The position numbers and the translations under genes are program-made. Positions 7,095 to 15,861 of a DNA stretch of 25,079 bases are shown in pieces. This DNA is from UMGS973 sp045599945. Lineage in GTDB: Bacteria; Bacillota; Clostridia; Peptostreptococcales; Anaerovoracaceae. The DNA lies in the NCBI GenBank assembly GCA_045599945.1, contig JAZRWY010000022.1, positions 1 to 25,079 of the forward strand, in the 5' to 3' direction. The notes below the pieces were generated by a model, which was given only the letters and a program-made list of their open reading frames with translations, did no database searches and had not been told where the DNA came from. Position 1 is the first letter of the stretch, and each line of letters opens with the position of its first letter.

Positions 7095-8387
7095 TTATTC
7101 TTCTTCTTTCTTTCTAATCATCACACAGATAAAGAAACCATCTGTGCCATCAACGTTCGGAAGCAGCTGAATTCTTTCCTGCTCCTTAAAATCACTGTGT
7201 TTGCGAAGAAAATCGTTTACAACACGGTCATTTTCATATCTGTTGATTGTACATGTGCTGTAAAGAAGGGTTCCTCCCGCCTTTACATAATTTGAAGATG
7301 CCTCCAGGATATCTCTCTGCTTCAGAGGAAGCGCATCCATGTCGGCGTCTTTCTTCTTATACTTTATTTCCGGCTTTCTTCTGATGACTCCAAGTCCTGA
7401 ACAAGGGGCATCAACCAGCACGCGGTCGGCCTTTCCGACCATGACAGGATCAACTCTTGTCGCATCCCATGTACGGGTTGTAATATTCCGGATTCCCAGT
7501 CTTTCCGCTTCACTGTCGATGATGTTCAGTTTTCTTCTGTATATGTCCGATGCAATGATTTCTCCAGTATTGTCCATTCGCTCTGCAATTGCAAGGCTCT
7601 TTCCACCGGGAGCTGCACAGACATCCATGATCAGCTCATTCTTCTGCGGATTCAGTTTTTCACTGGTCAGCATGGAAGCTTCATCCTGAATGGAGAAGTA
7701 TCCCTGCTTATAGATTTCATTATCTAAAAGACCGCTTCCCTTGACATTGATGGCATTCCTGCAGAGTTTTCCCTCTTCCACGGAAAAGCCCTTTTCTTCC
7801 AGCCGTCTCATGAGATCTTTCTTCATGGTCTTCAGCCAGTTCATTCGAATGGTAACGGGCGGCGTCTCATTTCCTGCCTTCAGAAGTTCTTCCACAAAAT
7901 CCACATCAAACTGTTCCAGCCACAGTTCAATAATCCAAGGCTCATAGGAGTATTTGACAGAAAGAAATCCGATCTCATCTTCTGTTCTCTCCGGAAGCTT
8001 GATGGTATATTTGTCCTTGATATATGACCGGAGTACACCATTGATGAATCCTTTTCGGCCATGACAGTATTTCTTTGCAAGATTTACACTTTCATTGACT
8101 GCTGCATATTCCGGAACACCATTCATGTATCCGAGCTGGTAGATTCCCATTCTCAGGATAATCAGGTCCGGTGTCCGGACCTTTTTTACTCCGGTTGGAA
8201 CCAGCTGGTCAATGATATAATCCAGAAGAATCCTGTTTTCAGTCACACCATATACCAGTTCTCTGACAAAGGCTGGAGATGTCGGTCTTCCTACAATGAT
8301 ATGATGGTTCAAAGCTATGTTGGAATATGCTTTTTTTGTCTCCATGTCCAAAAGGGTCTGGTATGCTGTCTTTCTGTTATTATCCAC
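7095..8387 (-). CDS. rsmB: 16S rRNA (cytosine-967-C5) methyltransferase, GTG start
   Basis: RsmB methylates C967 of 16S rRNA with S-adenosylmethionine. The 430-residue protein has the NusB-like N-terminal RNA-binding domain (about 1-140, starting NRKTAYQTLL) and a C-terminal Rossmann methyltransferase with MDVCAAPGGKS, the DAPCSGLGVIRRKPEIK segment and the catalytic-cysteine motif YSTCTI. The initiation codon is GTG (8385-8387), which overlaps the TAG stop of the upstream peptidase by one base. GGAGG lies about 10 bases before it. The next ATG would delete conserved N-terminal residues, so GTG is preferred. A modest ribosome site for the following gene lies just beyond its stop. Confidence 0.95.
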   Translation of the reverse strand: MDNNRKTAYQTLLDMETKKAYSNIALNHHIIVGRPTSPAFVRELVYGVTENRILLDYIIDQLVPTGVKKVRTPDLIILRMGIYQLGYMNGVPEYAAVNESVNLAKKYCHGRKGFINGVLRSYIKDKYTIKLPERTEDEIGFLSVKYSYEPWIIELWLEQFDVDFVEELLKAGNETPPVTIRMNWLKTMKKDLMRRLEEKGFSVEEGKLCRNAINVKGSGLLDNEIYKQGYFSIQDEASMLTSEKLNPQKNELIMDVCAAPGGKSLAIAERMDNTGEIIASDIYRRKLNIIDSEAERLGIRNITTRTWDATRVDPVMVGKADRVLVDAPCSGLGVIRRKPEIKYKKKDADMDALPLKQRDILEASSNYVKAGGTLLYSTCTINRYENDRVVNDFLRKHSDFKEQERIQLLPNVDGTDGFFICVMIRKKEEE

Positions 8388-9085
8388 TATTCATCGCCTC
8401 CTCTGATTATCAGCAGTCTGATCAGATTCATCAGCGCTGCTGCAAGTGCAGCAAGATATGTCATTGCCGCAGCTTTCAGTACCTTCTTTGCACCCTTTTT
8501 CTCATCCATGCTTACAATTCCAAGATCAACAATCTGATCTAGCGCTCTGCTGCTGGCATTCAGTTCCACCGGAAGCGTTACCGCATGAAAAACCACAACT
8601 GCCGCAAACAGTACAATTCCCGCGCTGAACAATGTTCCGCCCAGTGCATTCTGCGAAGCTGCAAGAATCAGCCCGATAATGATCAACGGCCATGCAAGCT
8701 TTGATGAAAAGTTTACAACCGGTACAATGGTATTCCTCACCTTAATCGGTGCATATCCTTCCGCATGCTGTATGGCATGTCCCACTTCATGTGCAGCGAC
8801 CGCTACAGATGCAACGGAATCTCCATATGCTACGCCTTCCGATAGACGCAGTACCTGCTGGGTCGGATCGTAATGGTCCGTCAGCTGACCGGGTATTGCC
8901 TCTATGCTGCAGCTGATTCCGTTCGCCTGCATGATTCTCCGCGCTGCCTCTGCGCCTGTAATTCCGCTTCTCAGACTTACCTGCGAATACTTTCTGTATG
9001 CACTGTTCACACTGCTCTGTGCCCAGATGGTAAATATGATTACCGGAATCATCAGTATATATGTCCAATCGCCGATATAATACAT
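8387..9085 (-). CDS. Membrane zinc metallopeptidase (YugP family)
   Basis: This 232-residue integral membrane protein carries the zinc-peptidase motif HEVGHAIQH (residues 99-107) between hydrophobic segments near 7-23, 130-146, 149-170 and 207-227. This matches the neutral zinc metallopeptidase family typified by B. subtilis YugP. The family's substrates are not established. Its place between fmt and rsmB is common in Clostridia, which suggests a link with membrane-protein maturation or quality control, but that is inference. AGGAGA precedes the ATG and overlaps the fmt stop region. The stop overlaps the rsmB GTG start. Confidence 0.92.
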   Translation of the reverse strand: MYYIGDWTYILMIPVIIFTIWAQSSVNSAYRKYSQVSLRSGITGAEAARRIMQANGISCSIEAIPGQLTDHYDPTQQVLRLSEGVAYGDSVASVAVAAHEVGHAIQHAEGYAPIKVRNTIVPVVNFSSKLAWPLIIIGLILAASQNALGGTLFSAGIVLFAAVVVFHAVTLPVELNASSRALDQIVDLGIVSMDEKKGAKKVLKAAAMTYLAALAAALMNLIRLLIIRGGDE

Positions 9086-9095
9086 TTCTTCTCCT

Positions 9096-10028
9096 TTATC
9101 TGAGGATTACTCCCTCTTCCAATCTGTTTCCTTTTAAAAATTCTTTCACCTGTACTCTTTTCTTGCCGGGCATCTGAATTACTGTGACCAGCAGCATGCC
9201 TTCTTTTGCCGCAATCTTAATTCCGTCAGGTGATACTTCTGTGATGGTTCCGCATTCTGCCTGTGAAGATTCATCCAATACCTCTGCTGCCCAGATTTTC
9301 ATGGTTTCTCCCTGGTAATCTGCATAGGCACCTGGCCATGGATCCATGGCTCTGATTTTCCTTTCAATGGATGCTGCATCCATGTTCCAGTCAATCTGGC
9401 CGTCTTTTTTTGAAATCAGGCCCGCATATGTGGAGAGAGCATCATCCTGTACAACATGTTCTATCTCTTCTCCTCTGTCCAGTTTCCCAAGAATTTTTGC
9501 AATAAGCTCTGCACCGATTGCTGACAGTTCTTCCGTCAGCTCTGTCGCTGTCTTTTTCTGAACGGGAGTCTTTTCCTGCGCCAGCATGTCTCCTGTATCC
9601 AGGCCTTCTTCCATCTGCATGATGGTTACACCTGCAAACTCATCTCCATCCAGAATCACCTGCTGGATGGGTGCAGCGCCTCGATGCCTTGGCAGAAGCG
9701 ATGCATGAATGTTGATACATCCGAATTTCGGAAGTTCCAGAATGTCCTTCGGGATAATCTTCCCATAAGCAGCCACAACCATGACATCCGGGGCGTACGC
9801 CCTCAGGCATTCCATGAGTTCTTCATTTTCCTTCACATGGTGCGGCTGAAGAACTTCAATTCCCAGTTCCCGTGCAGTTTCCTTTACCGGCGGAGGAAGC
9901 ATTTTCTTCCCTCTGTTTTTGGGTTTATCCTCCTGGGTGATAACATATCCCACCTCATATTGCTCTGCAATTCTCTTGAGAGGCAAAACGGCAAAATCCG
10001 GAGTACCCATATATACAATTTTTAACAT
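9096..10028 (-). CDS. fmt: Methionyl-tRNA formyltransferase
   Basis: Fmt formylates the initiator Met-tRNA using 10-formyl-tetrahydrofolate. The 310-residue protein begins MLKIVYMGTPDFAVLPLKRI. It carries the catalytic INIHASLLPRHRGAAP loop (Asn and His) and GLDTGDML (Asp), followed by the C-terminal OB-like tRNA-binding domain. The frame stays open 14 codons upstream. The ATG at 10026-10028 matches the family start and has AGAGGAAG before it; it begins one base after the def stop. The enzyme's substrate, initiator tRNA-fMet, is also encoded in this window (24619-24694). Confidence 0.97.
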   Translation of the reverse strand: MLKIVYMGTPDFAVLPLKRIAEQYEVGYVITQEDKPKNRGKKMLPPPVKETARELGIEVLQPHHVKENEELMECLRAYAPDVMVVAAYGKIIPKDILELPKFGCINIHASLLPRHRGAAPIQQVILDGDEFAGVTIMQMEEGLDTGDMLAQEKTPVQKKTATELTEELSAIGAELIAKILGKLDRGEEIEHVVQDDALSTYAGLISKKDGQIDWNMDAASIERKIRAMDPWPGAYADYQGETMKIWAAEVLDESSQAECGTITEVSPDGIKIAAKEGMLLVTVIQMPGKKRVQVKEFLKGNRLEEGVILR

Positions 10029-10029
10029 A

Positions 10030-10518
10030 CTATTCTTCCTCTTCTCCCGCTTCTTCTGCTTCTTCTGCATCCCGGATGTTCAGTGCCTTATCGATGTACA
10101 GAATTCCATCCAGATGGTCATTTTCATGACAGAATACAACAGCCTCAAACCCGTCAAGCTCCATTTCAAACGGTTCACCGTTTCTGTCAAGCGCCTGAAC
10201 TTTTACATGCTCGGGCCGTTTCACATCGCCAATCTTTCCCGGCACAGAAAGACATCCTTCCACGCCCCACTGTTCTCCAGAGCTTTCCAATATTTCCGGA
10301 TTGATGAATTCCATCACCTTCTCCGGTTCCGGTTCAATGACAAAGGCTCTTCTCATCACGCCTACCTGAGGCGCTGCAATTCCAACGCCCATGGATTCTC
10401 TCATTGTTTCAATCATGTCATCCAGAAGCATTCTTGTTCTGTCACTGACATCCGCATATGGTCTGCATACTTTTCTCAGTACGTCATCACCTTCAACTAC
10501 TACATTTCTTAAAGCCAT
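10030..10518 (-). CDS. def: Peptide deformylase
   Basis: Def removes the N-formyl group from new proteins. The 162-residue metalloenzyme shows motif 1 GIAAPQVG (46-53), motif 2 EGCLSVPG (87-94, Cys89 metal ligand) and motif 3 HENDH (131-135). It is slightly unusual in having Cys rather than Gln just before motif 3. It ends in an acidic tail (EEAEEAGEEEE). A GGAGG ribosome site overlaps the end of priA. The pairing def-fmt places formylation and deformylation in one unit, as in many bacteria. Confidence 0.96.
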   Translation of the reverse strand: MALRNVVVEGDDVLRKVCRPYADVSDRTRMLLDDMIETMRESMGVGIAAPQVGVMRRAFVIEPEPEKVMEFINPEILESSGEQWGVEGCLSVPGKIGDVKRPEHVKVQALDRNGEPFEMELDGFEAVVFCHENDHLDGILYIDKALNIRDAEEAEEAGEEEE

Positions 10519-10529
10519 TTTTCCTCCAT

Positions 10530-12518
10530 TTATATAAAGCTGTATGGATTGATATCCACAACTACAGTAATCTTACTGCCTGTTTCTGTCATTTTTCTGA
10601 TGAAATCATTACATGCACCAAGATATGCATTTCTTTGTCCTTTTGGACATTTCATCATCATGCTGTATCTATATGTATCGCCGATTCTGCTCATCTGCGC
10701 AGGCTGCGGTGTAAATACCATGCGTTTTCCGATGATTCCGGTAATATGGCGGTAGGCATCTTCTGCCGCTCTCTTTGTCATCTGTTCATCATCTCCGGTA
10801 AACAGGATTCTGATGATATCGGTGAAAGGCGGATATTGCATCATCCTGCGTACATCAATCTCCTGGTGAATGAAACCGGTATAGTCATTTGCCGCAGCGC
10901 TTACAATCGCATAATGCTCCGGTACATATGTCTGAATGATTACTTTTCCTCTCTCCTGACCTCTGCCTGTTCTTCCCGATGCCTGAGTAATCAGCTGAAA
11001 GGTACGTTCACAGGATCTGTAATCCGGAACGTTCAGTCCGTTATCTGCTGCAACAATACCGACAAGTCCCACGTTTTCAAAATCCAGACCTTTGGCTACC
11101 AGCTGTGTACCAATCAGAATATCCGTTTTTCCTGTTTTGAAATTCTCAAGAATCCGTTCAAGGCTGCCGACATGCCTGATGGCATCCAGATCCAGCCTGT
11201 CACAGGTATTCTCCGGGAAGAGATCCTTTACTTCTTCTTCCAGTTTCTCTGTCCCTGCTCCTCCATACTTCAGTTTTCCCCCGCAGTCCGGACACCAATC
11301 CGGAAAAGCCATGGTTCTTCCGCAGTAGTGACAGGAAAGTCCATTGATATCCTTATGATATGTCATGGAAATGCCACACTCCGGACACTGAAAGGTATAT
11401 CCGCACTTTGTACAGGAGATATATCCGGCAAACCCTCTCCGATTGAGAAAGAGAATGACCTGCTGCCCTTTTGACAGGCAGTCTCTCATCTCCTCATAGA
11501 GTTTTCTCGAAAAGATTCTTCTGTTTCCAAGGCGCAGCTCATTTTTCATATCAGCAATGTAGACCTGCGGCATCAGATTTTCGTTATATCTTTTCTTCAT
11601 TTCAATGAGGGTATAGATTCCGGACTCTGCTCTGGCATATGATACGGCCGAAGGAGTTGCACTCCCCAGAATGATGCTGGCGCCGTATGCCTTTGCTCTC
11701 TTGATGGCAACCTCTATCGTTTCATACTTTGGTGTCTGGTCTGATTTATATGTGGCCTCGTGCTCTTCGTCCATGATAATCAGCCCGATATTTTCAAGCG
11801 GTGCAAAAACTGCTGATCTAGCACCTATGACAATGGAAATTTCCCCGGACCGGATTTTCTGCCACTGGGAGAATCTCTGCGGTCTTGTCATCCTGCTGTG
11901 CATGACTGCGATGGATTCCGAACCGAATCTTTTTTCAAATCTCTCAATCACCTGCTTGGTAAGGGAAATCTCCGGAACCATCATGATTGCAGTCTGTCCT
12001 TTTTTCAGAACTCTGTCGATAAGCTGCATGTATACTTCGGTCTTTCCGCTGGATGTAACGCCATGAAGAAGAAAAATCTCATGACTGCTGCGATCCAGGA
12101 CCGGACCGATCCGGTCTACGGCATTTTGCTGTTCCGGAGTAAGCACTTTTGGCATATCGCAGATTTCCACCGGTTTTCTCTCCTTCAGTCTCTTGGAAGG
12201 CGCCTTTCCCGGGGGCACAAAGCATTTGATCCCGTCGATGCCTCTGACAAGATATCTCTTTCTCATCCAGAGCGCCGTATTGATGATTTCCTGATTCAGT
12301 ATGATGGTATCGTCCAGATGGTCAACGGCCTTCAGTTTCATTTCTTTGTCCGCCGTATCCCTCACATCTATTACATAACCTTCCCGTAGATTTTTTGATC
12401 TTGCAAAAGGAACATATACCTTCTGTCCGATTCTCACGCTGTCATCGTCACATTCATAGGTATATCCCATGTCCGTCATTCTGCTCCTGTTGTCAATCAT
12501 AACATCTACGTATTTCAT
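10530..12518 (-). CDS. priA: Primosomal replication-restart helicase PriA
   Basis: PriA recognises stalled forks and reloads the replicative helicase. The 662-residue protein has an N-terminal 3'-DNA-end-binding domain and Walker A GVTSSGKT (153-160). It also has the DEEH box in IIMDEEHEATYK, eight cysteines in four CxxC pairs forming the zinc module (CTKCG, CPECG, CHYCG, CPDCG), and helicase motifs GTQLVAKGLDF and QASGRTGRG. It is somewhat shorter than the roughly 730-800 residues common for the family, but no motif is missing. An AGGGGAAAG ribosome site lies before the ATG, overlapping the asnA stop region. Confidence 0.97.
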   Translation of the reverse strand: MKYVDVMIDNRSRMTDMGYTYECDDDSVRIGQKVYVPFARSKNLREGYVIDVRDTADKEMKLKAVDHLDDTIILNQEIINTALWMRKRYLVRGIDGIKCFVPPGKAPSKRLKERKPVEICDMPKVLTPEQQNAVDRIGPVLDRSSHEIFLLHGVTSSGKTEVYMQLIDRVLKKGQTAIMMVPEISLTKQVIERFEKRFGSESIAVMHSRMTRPQRFSQWQKIRSGEISIVIGARSAVFAPLENIGLIIMDEEHEATYKSDQTPKYETIEVAIKRAKAYGASIILGSATPSAVSYARAESGIYTLIEMKKRYNENLMPQVYIADMKNELRLGNRRIFSRKLYEEMRDCLSKGQQVILFLNRRGFAGYISCTKCGYTFQCPECGISMTYHKDINGLSCHYCGRTMAFPDWCPDCGGKLKYGGAGTEKLEEEVKDLFPENTCDRLDLDAIRHVGSLERILENFKTGKTDILIGTQLVAKGLDFENVGLVGIVAADNGLNVPDYRSCERTFQLITQASGRTGRGQERGKVIIQTYVPEHYAIVSAAANDYTGFIHQEIDVRRMMQYPPFTDIIRILFTGDDEQMTKRAAEDAYRHITGIIGKRMVFTPQPAQMSRIGDTYRYSMMMKCPKGQRNAYLGACNDFIRKMTETGSKITVVVDINPYSFI

Positions 12519-12530
12519 TTCTTTCCCCTG

Positions 12531-13541
12531 CTACAGAAGGAAAATGTTATTTTCCCTGCATTCTTCTATCATGTCTTTCGGCCATACGGAAACCTGTACT
12601 TCCCCGATATGTGCCTTTCTAAGGAAAAACATGCAGAGTCTGCTCTGGCCGATGCCACCGCCGATGCTGTATGGCAGTTCCTTGTCCAGAATCGCTTTAT
12701 GGAACGGATACTCTTTTCTTTCTTCCTTTCCGGCAAGCTTCAGCTGTCTTTCCATTGCTTCTTCATCTACCCGGATTCCCATGGAAGAGATTTCAAAGGC
12801 TCTTCCAAGGATCTCATTCCAGAGAAGGATGTCTCCATTGAGCTCCCAGTCATCATAATCCGGAGCTCTGCCGTCATGAGGCTCTCCTGATTTCAGTTTT
12901 CCGCCTATTTTCATAATGAAAACTGCTCTTGTTTCTTCTGCAATCAGGTCTTCTCTTTCCTTTGGTGTCTTATCCGGCCATCTGTCTTCAAGTTCCTGCG
13001 ATGTCACAAAAGTAATCTCATTTGGAAGCTCGGTCTGAAGATCTCTATACAGCCGGTTCACATAATCTCCCAGGTTCTTGATGGCATTATATATTGTAAC
13101 AACCACCTCTTTCAGATATTCTTCTGTTCTTTCTTCTTTTGTGATTACTTTTTCCCAGTCCCACTGGTCAACATAGATGGAGTGCAGATTGTCCAGTTCT
13201 TCATCCCTTCTGATTGCATTCATATCCGTATAGATTCCGTTATCTGCCGGAATTCCATACTTTCCAAGGGCCATTCTCTTCCATTTTGCCAGTGACTGAA
13301 CAATTTCTACCGGCTGCTCATCCATATCCTTGATGGTAAACTGTACCGTTCTTTCGATACCGCTTAGATTATCATTGAGACCGCTCTCCGGTATTACAAA
13401 CAGGGGTGCGGATACTCTTCTGAGTTTCAGTCCATAAGCCAGTTCTGACTGGAAGAAATCCTTGATTTTCTTGATTGCTCTTTGTGACTCCATATAATCA
13501 ATGATTGGAGCGTACCCTTCCGGGATGATTAGTTTTGACAT
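12531..13541 (-). CDS. asnA: Aspartate-ammonia ligase (ammonia-dependent asparagine synthetase)
   Basis: AsnA makes asparagine from aspartate, ATP and free ammonia through an aspartyl-adenylate. The 336-residue protein is of normal length and related to class II aminoacyl-tRNA synthetases. Recognisable parts are the N-terminal RVSAPLFV and FTIKDM segments, QWDWEKVI in the middle and the C-terminal GGGIGQSRLCMFFLRKAHIGE motif. A perfect TAGGAGGA ribosome site precedes the ATG. It sits between queH and priA with gaps of about 20 and 12 bases, so it is probably co-transcribed with both. Confidence 0.96.
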   Translation of the reverse strand: MSKLIIPEGYAPIIDYMESQRAIKKIKDFFQSELAYGLKLRRVSAPLFVIPESGLNDNLSGIERTVQFTIKDMDEQPVEIVQSLAKWKRMALGKYGIPADNGIYTDMNAIRRDEELDNLHSIYVDQWDWEKVITKEERTEEYLKEVVVTIYNAIKNLGDYVNRLYRDLQTELPNEITFVTSQELEDRWPDKTPKEREDLIAEETRAVFIMKIGGKLKSGEPHDGRAPDYDDWELNGDILLWNEILGRAFEISSMGIRVDEEAMERQLKLAGKEERKEYPFHKAILDKELPYSIGGGIGQSRLCMFFLRKAHIGEVQVSVWPKDMIEECRENNIFLL

Positions 13542-13562
13542 GTTTATTCCTCCTAAGTATTG

Positions 13563-14222
13563 CTATTTATTGAGAAACCATTTGGAAAATTCGCAGCCAC
13601 AGTAATTCTGGCGATATAATCCGAATTTCTTTGAAAGCTCCAGACTTCTCTGAAAGCCGGCTTTCTTCTTGAAATCCATATCCAGATATCCAATGCCGAA
13701 CTGCTCTGCAATATCTTTCCCGATCTCAGATATTATTTTATAATTCTTATGCGGGCTTACTGTCAGGGTTGTTGCAAAATAGTCAAATCCTGAACATTTT
13801 GCCTTTCTTGCCGTCTCCGAAAGTCGAAGCTGAAAGCACTGGCTGCAGCGAAGCCCTCCCTCCGGCTGATCTTCAAAACCTCTGACCGACCGGAAGAATT
13901 CCTCAGTTTTGTATGTTCCTTCAATGAATCCGATTCTGGACAGCATGAAGGCTCCCCGTTCATTGAATTTTTCAATGACAGTCTTCTGTGCATCCAGACG
14001 CATCTGGTATTCTCCCTCATCCGTGATATTCGGATTATAGAAGAATACAGTGACCTCATAATCATCCATCAGCCTTTCAATGCAGGCTGTGCTGCATGGT
14101 CCGCAGCAGCTGTGAAGCAGAATCTTTGGTCTTTCAACCTTCAGATTCATCCCGTTTCCTGCAGAATCCATATTCATTTTTCCAAAGTCTGCAGGAGACT
14201 GTCCCAGCGTTTCTTTTTTCAT
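13563..14222 (-). CDS. queH: Epoxyqueuosine reductase QueH
   Basis: QueH (former DUF208) carries out the last step of queuosine synthesis in tRNA, reducing epoxyqueuosine without cobalamin. The 219-residue protein shows the characteristic cysteines: HSCCGPC (Cys39, 40, 43), CSQC (126-129) and the C-terminal CGC (208-210), which hold iron-sulfur and mononuclear iron sites in this family. FATTLTVSPHKN is also typical. The frame is open a further 11 codons, but those overlap the promoter. The ATG at 14220-14222 has a weak AGGTAG ribosome site at suitable spacing. It is the first gene of the long leftward run. Confidence 0.93.
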   Translation of the reverse strand: MKKETLGQSPADFGKMNMDSAGNGMNLKVERPKILLHSCCGPCSTACIERLMDDYEVTVFFYNPNITDEGEYQMRLDAQKTVIEKFNERGAFMLSRIGFIEGTYKTEEFFRSVRGFEDQPEGGLRCSQCFQLRLSETARKAKCSGFDYFATTLTVSPHKNYKIISEIGKDIAEQFGIGYLDMDFKKKAGFQRSLELSKKFGLYRQNYCGCEFSKWFLNK

Positions 14223-14240
14223 GATAACTACCTGAAAATA

Positions 14241-14269
14241 TTGATAAACATACAAAATTATTATATCAT
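14241..14269 (+). promoter_or_regulatory. Sigma-A-type promoter for the rightward gene pair
   Basis: TTGATA (14241-14246), a 17-base spacer and TATCAT (14264-14269) each match the consensus at five of six bases. It points at the radical SAM gene, leaving a leader of about 55 bases. Its -10 box overlaps the -10 box of the divergent queH promoter. Confidence 0.6.
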
Positions 14270-14283
14270 ATTACCGATGTCAA
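14260..14283 (-). promoter_or_regulatory. Promoter for queH and the leftward run
   Basis: On the minus strand a perfect extended -10 (TGATATAAT, 14260-14268) lies about 40 bases before the queH ATG. A TTGACA at 14278-14283 is only 12 bases away from this -10. With a 17-base spacer it would instead pair with a poor TAATTT at 14255-14260. The extended -10 is the better candidate. Confidence 0.55.
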
Positions 14284-14329
14284 ATAAACAGAAATACTAC
14301 AAAAAAGACACAGCGGAAAGGCAATTAAA

Positions 14330-15241
14330 TTGGCAAATAATTTCAATCAGAACAGAATGAATCAGATTGGTACCTATCTGAAAGAAACTTTTGGTGAAAA
14401 AGTCATAAAACTGTCTCTCGAAGGAGGCTTTACCTGCCCCAACAGAGATGGGACCAAAGGAACCGGAGGCTGCATTTTCTGTGCCGATGACGGAACCGGA
14501 CATTTTGCCAGCAACATCGAAGATCAGATCAGGCTTCTTTCCGATAAATGGCCGGATGCAAAATACATCGCATATTTTCAGAACCATACAAACACCTATG
14601 CACCGGCGGATGAACTGAGAAATAAATATGAAGCAGCACTGAATCACCCGGACATCGTCGGGCTTGCCATTGCTACAAGACCGGACTGCATATCCGATGA
14701 AACGCTTGCGCTGTTAAAGGAGCTGAACGAAAGAACATTTCTGTGGGTGGAGCTGGGGCTTCAGACCATCCACGAAAAGACGGCAGAGGCCATCAACAGA
14801 TGCTATCCCCTTTCTGTCTTTGAGGATGCAGAAAAGAGGCTTCGGGAAGCAGGCATCCGGACCGTTGTTCATCTCATTTTCGGTCTTCCGGGAGAAACAG
14901 ACGCCGACATGCTCGGTTCAGTAAGATATGTTTCCTCTCTTCATCCCTTCGGCATCAAGTTTCACATGCTGAATGTAGTAAGAAATTCGAGACTTGCAGA
15001 AACATATCCAGACTATGTTCCATTTGAAAGCATCGAAGAATATGCAGACCTTGTCATCCGAGCCCTGGAGCTGGTTCCGGAAGATATAACCATTCACAGA
15101 CTCTCTGCTGATGCACCCAGGAAAATCCTGATTGCTCCCGAATGGAGCTACAAAAAAAGAACCATACTAAATACCATTCACAATACCATGAGAAAAAGAA
15201 ATACATGGCAGGGGAGGCTTTATGAGAATAGCAGTCTTTAA
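14330..15241 (+). CDS. YhcC-like radical SAM protein (TIGR01212 family), TTG start
   Basis: This 303-residue protein belongs to a radical S-adenosylmethionine family of unknown substrate, typified by E. coli YhcC. The N-terminal cluster motif is C36-x11-C48-x2-C51 within FTCPNRDGTKGTGGCIFC, the family's characteristic variant. VVHLIFGLPGET and a C-terminal HRLSADAPRKILIAPEW segment follow. The start appears to be TTG (14330-14332), with GGAAAGG about 8 bases upstream. The first ATG is ten codons later, has no ribosome site and would trim residues the family keeps. The product is cytoplasmic. Its end overlaps the next gene by 20 bases. Confidence 0.9.
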   Translation: MANNFNQNRMNQIGTYLKETFGEKVIKLSLEGGFTCPNRDGTKGTGGCIFCADDGTGHFASNIEDQIRLLSDKWPDAKYIAYFQNHTNTYAPADELRNKYEAALNHPDIVGLAIATRPDCISDETLALLKELNERTFLWVELGLQTIHEKTAEAINRCYPLSVFEDAEKRLREAGIRTVVHLIFGLPGETDADMLGSVRYVSSLHPFGIKFHMLNVVRNSRLAETYPDYVPFESIEEYADLVIRALELVPEDITIHRLSADAPRKILIAPEWSYKKRTILNTIHNTMRKRNTWQGRLYENSSL

Positions 15242-15803
15242 AGGAAGTCCCAGAAAAACAGGAAATACCAACACGCTTCTCCAATACTTCCTGGAGGAAC
15301 TGGATACCCGAAAGGATATTTTCTATACGGTGACCGATCTTTCAGACCTTGAAATACATCCATGCATCGCATGCCGAAAATGCCAGAAGGACTGGACCCG
15401 TCCATCCTGTCAGTTTCACGACGGAATGGATATCATATGCAGCAGGATACTGGACGCGGACATGATTCTGCTTGCAACGCCCATCCATTCCTGGTACTGC
15501 ACGCCTCCGATGAAGGCCATGCTGGACCGGCTGGTGTATTGCATGAACAAGTATTATGGAGAAGAAAAAGGCCCTTCCATATGGAAGGGAAAGAAACTTG
15601 GACTATTTCTGACATGCGGCTATCCAATCGATAACGGAACCGGTCTTTTTGAAGATGGAATCAGAAGGTACTGCAGGCATTCCGGACTGATTTATGCCGG
15701 CAGATTTGCAGAGCGCCACATGGGCTATCAGACGGTATTTATCGATGAAGAAATGATTTCCCATGCAAGGGAATTTGCACACAGATTCACAGAACATGAT
15801 TAA
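15222..15803 (+). CDS. Flavodoxin-fold NAD(P)H-dependent FMN reductase, iron-sulfur-type cysteines
   Basis: The 193-residue protein begins with the FMN phosphate-binding pattern KGSPRKTGNTNTLL and continues with LLATPIHSWYCTPPMKAMLDR. This is typical of NADPH-dependent FMN reductase / iron-sulfur flavoprotein families. Four cysteines at 48, 51, 54 and 63 (CIACRKC...C) resemble the cluster-binding loop of iron-sulfur flavoproteins (Isf). It could therefore move electrons from NAD(P)H or ferredoxin to an unknown acceptor. AGGGGAGG lies just before the ATG, inside the radical SAM gene, and the 20-base overlap suggests coupled expression. It might reduce the neighbouring radical SAM enzyme, but that is conjecture. 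A terminator follows directly. Confidence 0.88.
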   Translation: MRIAVFKGSPRKTGNTNTLLQYFLEELDTRKDIFYTVTDLSDLEIHPCIACRKCQKDWTRPSCQFHDGMDIICSRILDADMILLATPIHSWYCTPPMKAMLDRLVYCMNKYYGEEKGPSIWKGKKLGLFLTCGYPIDNGTGLFEDGIRRYCRHSGLIYAGRFAERHMGYQTVFIDEEMISHAREFAHRFTEHD

Positions 15804-15836
15804 TGGCAGGAACAACAATTCCTGCCATTTTTTATC
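15802..15836 (+). terminator. Strong intrinsic terminator between convergent genes
   Basis: A perfect 11-bp stem (AATGGCAGGAA / TTCCTGCCATT) with loop CAACAA is followed by TTTTT on the plus strand. It begins inside the stop codon of the flavodoxin-fold gene. On the opposite strand the trailing sequence is only TTAATC, so it would stop the leftward ior transcript less well. Confidence 0.9.
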
Positions 15837-15861
15837 TGCTATTCTTTTTCATCAGTGCCCG

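Noticed and set aside
10458..11474. 338-codon plus-strand frame
   Set aside because: It is antisense to priA and def, with no ribosome site or family resemblance; priA has all helicase motifs.
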